Shown here piece after piece: positions 61,810 to 64,000 of a stretch of 64,000 nucleotides of DNA. A model generated the notes under the pieces. It was not told the DNA's origin and did not search any database. It saw nothing but the letters and a program-made list of their open reading frames with translations. The translations under genes and the position numbers were made by a program. The first letter of the stretch is position 1. Each line of letters begins with the position of its first letter. This DNA comes from DATBGO01 sp963785765 (GTDB lineage: Bacteria > Actinomycetota > Actinomycetes > Streptosporangiales > Streptosporangiaceae). Location: NCBI GenBank assembly GCA_963785765.1, contig CAWAWM010000001.1, positions 434,001 through 498,000 on the forward strand, in the 5' to 3' direction.

Positions 61810-62286
61810 ATGATGAGATTTATGCGCGCTCGCCGCGGACTTGCCGCCGTTTCCATCGCGGCTACCGTGGCCTCGGCCGGGCTGGCCATCGCCTTACCCG
61901 CGGGCGCGGCCACCGGAGCCCGATCGGGCCCGGCCGCCAGCGCCAGCGGTGTCGGAACCGTGGTGATCACCTGCGCCCGGCAGGCCGTAATTCGGCCCAG
62001 CCGTTACGTCATCTCCTGCGCGGACGCCAACAACTTCCTCGCCGGACTGAGCTGGAGCGTCTGGGGCTGGCACAAGACCGCGTACGGCCACGGCATGCAG
62101 TGGATCAACACCTGCAGGCCAACCTGTGCGGCAGGCCATTTCAGCAAGTCCACGGTCTCGGTCGTGCTCTGGGGCACCAGCGGGCTATCCCGCCATGTGC
62201 TGGCCTATCGCTGGCTCACGGTGATCTACCTCCATCACCGGCCGCCGCACACGCCGACCACCGTCACCTACGGGCTGCCGGGCTAG
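61810..62286 (+). CDS. Small secreted cysteine-containing protein of unknown function
   Basis: The product has 158 residues; ATG at 61810 or 61813. A Sec signal peptide (MRARRGLAAVSIAATVASAG) ends near AGAAT. The mature part of about 120 residues has four Cys (TCARQ, SCADAN, TCRPTCAAG) that could form two disulphides, and a Trp-rich stretch (LSWSVWGWHKTAYGHGMQWI). The end is Pro/His-rich. I do not recognise a family. GGGGAAG precedes the start. Confidence 0.78.
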   Translation: MMRFMRARRGLAAVSIAATVASAGLAIALPAGAATGARSGPAASASGVGTVVITCARQAVIRPSRYVISCADANNFLAGLSWSVWGWHKTAYGHGMQWINTCRPTCAAGHFSKSTVSVVLWGTSGLSRHVLAYRWLTVIYLHHRPPHTPTTVTYGLPG

Positions 62287-62366
62287 GCTCCGCCGGCGGG
62301 GCGGCCCGGCGCTGTACTGGCTGGCGCCGCCCCGCCGACTGTCCGGCCAGGGCGTATGCTGACGCC

Positions 62367-62585
62367 GTGCCCCGATATGAATACCGCTGCCGGGCCTGCG
62401 GCGCCACGTTCGAGCAGACCCGGCCGATGAGCGAGTCGTCCACTCCGTGCAGCTGCCCGCAGGGCCACGACGACACGGTGAAGCTGCTCTCCACGGTCGC
62501 CGTCGGCGGCCGGGCCAGCTCCTCGCCGGGCACTCAGGCCGGCGGCGGTGGTGGCTGCTGCGGCGGAGCCTGCGGCTGCCGCTGA
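62367..62585 (+). CDS. FmdB-family zinc ribbon protein
   Basis: The product has 72 residues from a GTG. It begins VPRYEYRCRACGATFEQTRP, with the first zinc CxxC, and the second pair is CSCPQGH. The tail is Gly/Cys-rich (GGGGGCCGGACGCR). The family is a putative regulatory zinc ribbon. The Cys-rich end may bind an extra metal. Confidence 0.85.
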   Translation: MPRYEYRCRACGATFEQTRPMSESSTPCSCPQGHDDTVKLLSTVAVGGRASSSPGTQAGGGGGCCGGACGCR

Positions 62586-62665
62586 GCCGCACCAGCTCCG
62601 CTGCAGGTCCGGCCTGCCCCGAACGTTCCAGGTAATCTGCCGCAGCCAAACCGCCGGAGGGCCCG

Positions 62666-63442
62666 ATGCCGCCGCTGGAGCCCGAGACCTGCTACGCGGA
62701 GATCGCCGCCAGCACCGCCGCCCTGGCCGGCCTGATCAGCCAGGCTGACCTGGCGCTGCCCGTGCCGGCCTGCCCGGACTGGACCCTGCGCAATCTGGCT
62801 ACCCACGTCGGCCGGGCTCATCGCTGGGCAGCTGAGATCACCGCCACCAGGTCAGCCGAGTTCATCCCGTTCCGCGCGGTGCCCGACGGGAGGTTTCCCG
62901 ACGACCGGGCGGCCCAGCCGGACTGGCTGAACGCCGGCGCACAGCGCGTGATCTCGGCCGTCAGGGAAGCGGGCAGCGATCCGGTCTGGGCGTTCGGCAG
63001 CCTGGCGCCGGCCAGCTTCTGGGGCCGCCGGATGGCACATGAAACCGCCGTGCACCGCGCCGACGCCGAACTCGCGACGGGGCACGAGCCGATGTTCGCG
63101 CCTAACCTGGCCGCCGACGCGATCGACGAATGGCTGGGCTTAATGTCCGGGCCGGTCAGCGGCCGCCCCGACCCGCGCCTCGAGGCGCTGCCCGACGGGC
63201 GCGCCCTGCACGTGCACGCCACCGACAGCGAGCTGACCGGGACCGGTGAGTGGCTGGTGCGGCACGAGCACTCAGCGGTCCAGGTCGACCGCGGTCACGC
63301 CCGGGCCGACGTCGCCATCCGCGGCCCGGCCGGGCGGCTGCTGCTGGTGCTCACCAGGCGGGTGCCGCCCGACGATCCCGCCGTCCAGGTGTCCGGCGAC
63401 CCCGCCCTGCTGTCCCGCTGGCTGGAGTACACCCCGTTCTGA
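62666..63442 (+). CDS. Mycothiol-dependent maleylpyruvate isomerase-family enzyme
   Basis: The product has 258 residues. The DinB-like N-terminal domain has VPACPDWTLRNLATHVGRAH and RMAHETAVHRADAELATG, which supply His and Glu metal ligands. A C-terminal SCP2-like domain follows (VRHEHSAVQVDRGHARADVA). Members use mycothiol in isomerase or conjugation reactions. The substrate is unknown. Its presence supports actinobacterial origin. Confidence 0.9.
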   Translation: MPPLEPETCYAEIAASTAALAGLISQADLALPVPACPDWTLRNLATHVGRAHRWAAEITATRSAEFIPFRAVPDGRFPDDRAAQPDWLNAGAQRVISAVREAGSDPVWAFGSLAPASFWGRRMAHETAVHRADAELATGHEPMFAPNLAADAIDEWLGLMSGPVSGRPDPRLEALPDGRALHVHATDSELTGTGEWLVRHEHSAVQVDRGHARADVAIRGPAGRLLLVLTRRVPPDDPAVQVSGDPALLSRWLEYTPF

Positions 63443-63502
63443 TCCAGCCAGCCCCGCCAGCCGCCGTGGCCCGCGCGGGCACCAGGTGCGCACCGGCGGC
63501 CG

Positions 63503-63940
63503 CTAGAGCCAGCTCACCCGCGCACTCGCCGCCGGGCCGCCCGCTGGTGCCGCCGCGAGCTCGCCGGCCTGCACCCGGCCGAGCAGGGTCCGGACCGCCG
63601 CCGTGATCTCGGGTAGGCAGCGCCGGAGTTCGCTAGCGTCCGCTGCCGTGGTGCGGTCCGTGGCCAGGCCCGCTCGCTGGACGAGGCCCTCCAGGTCACC
63701 GAGCTGCTCGCCGACCCACCGGACCGGATCGGCCGACAGCTGCGGGTCAAAGACCCGGCGGCCAGGTTCCCAGCCGCGGAAGACCGGATGGTGGTGAGCC
63801 CGGTCCAGGGTGCCTGGCGGCCCGCTGGCATCCTCGAGCAGATCCGCTCGCCAGACCGGCTGGCCCACCTCGATGGGTCTGGCCGAATAGATCGACCCCT
63901 TGAGGTCGCCCGCCGCAATGGACCTGACCTCCAGGCGCAC
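63503..63940 (-). CDS. Hypothetical actinobacterial protein
   Basis: The product has 145 residues from a GTG at 63940 with AGGAGG about 16 bases upstream; the frame is open to the window edge (SDLYIIDPDPLPGQ), so the true start may lie outside. The sequence has SIYSARPIEVGQPVWRADLL and HHHPVFRGWEPGRRVFDPQL, then a helical half. I do not recognise the family; in similar genomes such proteins are annotated as hypothetical. Confidence 0.6.
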   Translation of the reverse strand: MRLEVRSIAAGDLKGSIYSARPIEVGQPVWRADLLEDASGPPGTLDRAHHHPVFRGWEPGRRVFDPQLSADPVRWVGEQLGDLEGLVQRAGLATDRTTAADASELRRCLPEITAAVRTLLGRVQAGELAAAPAGGPAASARVSWL

Positions 63941-64000
63941 GCCCCGTTCCGCTCCCTCCTGCCCGGGCAGCGGATCCGGATCAATGATGTAGAGGTCGCT

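Overview
The window is high-GC DNA with strong third-position GC bias, gene starts coupled by ATGA/GTGA overlaps, GTG/TTG starts, an RbpA homologue, an F420-type PPOX protein and a mycothiol-dependent-enzyme family member. Together these point to a filamentous or soil actinobacterium (Streptosporangiales-like by feel; the genus cannot be fixed from sequence alone). I found no rRNA, tRNA, CRISPR array, prophage or complete insertion sequence.

Layout. 1-4.2 kb: a GH38 alpha-mannosidase that runs off the left edge, divergent from a LacI regulator whose 3' end looks frameshifted. 4.1-17.1 kb: a catabolic island. An alpha/beta hydrolase points one way. The other way runs a ten-gene operon: a 3-hydroxyisobutyrate-dehydrogenase-like enzyme, a complete branched-chain-amino-acid-type ABC transporter, an amidohydrolase, an M24 pita-bread hydrolase, and 2-oxoacid dehydrogenase E1 alpha and beta without E2 or E3. 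A convergent GntR/GNAT pair closes it. A LacI-type operator lies in front of the operon. 17.2-18.8 kb: a VOC protein and Lgt. 18.8-24.4 kb: a lysine aminomutase pathway, kamA facing kdd-kamD-kamE-kal, a route best known from anaerobic lysine fermenters. 24.5-33.5 kb: a repeat-rich lipoprotein, acetyl-CoA synthetase, polyprenol-phosphate mannose synthase, RbpA, GDPD, two methyltransferases and small membrane proteins. 33.9-36.6 kb: adenylate kinase, glycerate kinase, PRPP synthetase. 36.6-42.1 kb: a CGNR protein, an arginase-like protein with altered metal ligands, a MarR/cupin pair around a perfect operator, and an Ada-AlkA/Ogt alkylation repair operon. 42.3-46.2 kb: a heterodimeric ABC exporter. 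46.2-53.1 kb: a decay zone with remnants of an ABC-2 transporter, an old-yellow-enzyme reductase, a MerR regulator, an ABC ATPase and a membrane glycosyltransferase, mixed with an intact MazEF-type toxin-antitoxin pair, a flavodoxin, a TetR/SDR pair and an APH-type kinase. 53.1-64 kb: a PHB-depolymerase-like esterase, a solute-binding-like protein, membrane proteins, glmS, a PPOX protein, a PaaI thioesterase, an S33 hydrolase, a small secreted protein, an FmdB-like zinc ribbon and a mycothiol-dependent enzyme.

A feature of the whole window is short tandem repeats with a period of 15 bp (once 18 bp) at many unrelated loci. The unit sequences differ but the period is the same, and it keeps frame. 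They form pentapeptide repeats inside enzymes, span stop codons, or end just before a start codon and supply the ribosome binding site.

The lysine cluster and the 5.5-15.8 kb operon are the most coherent metabolic units. The best candidates for something not yet described are the unknown substrate of that operon, the period-15 repeat habit, and the operator structures at 28.4 kb, 39.1/42.3 kb and 51.7 kb.
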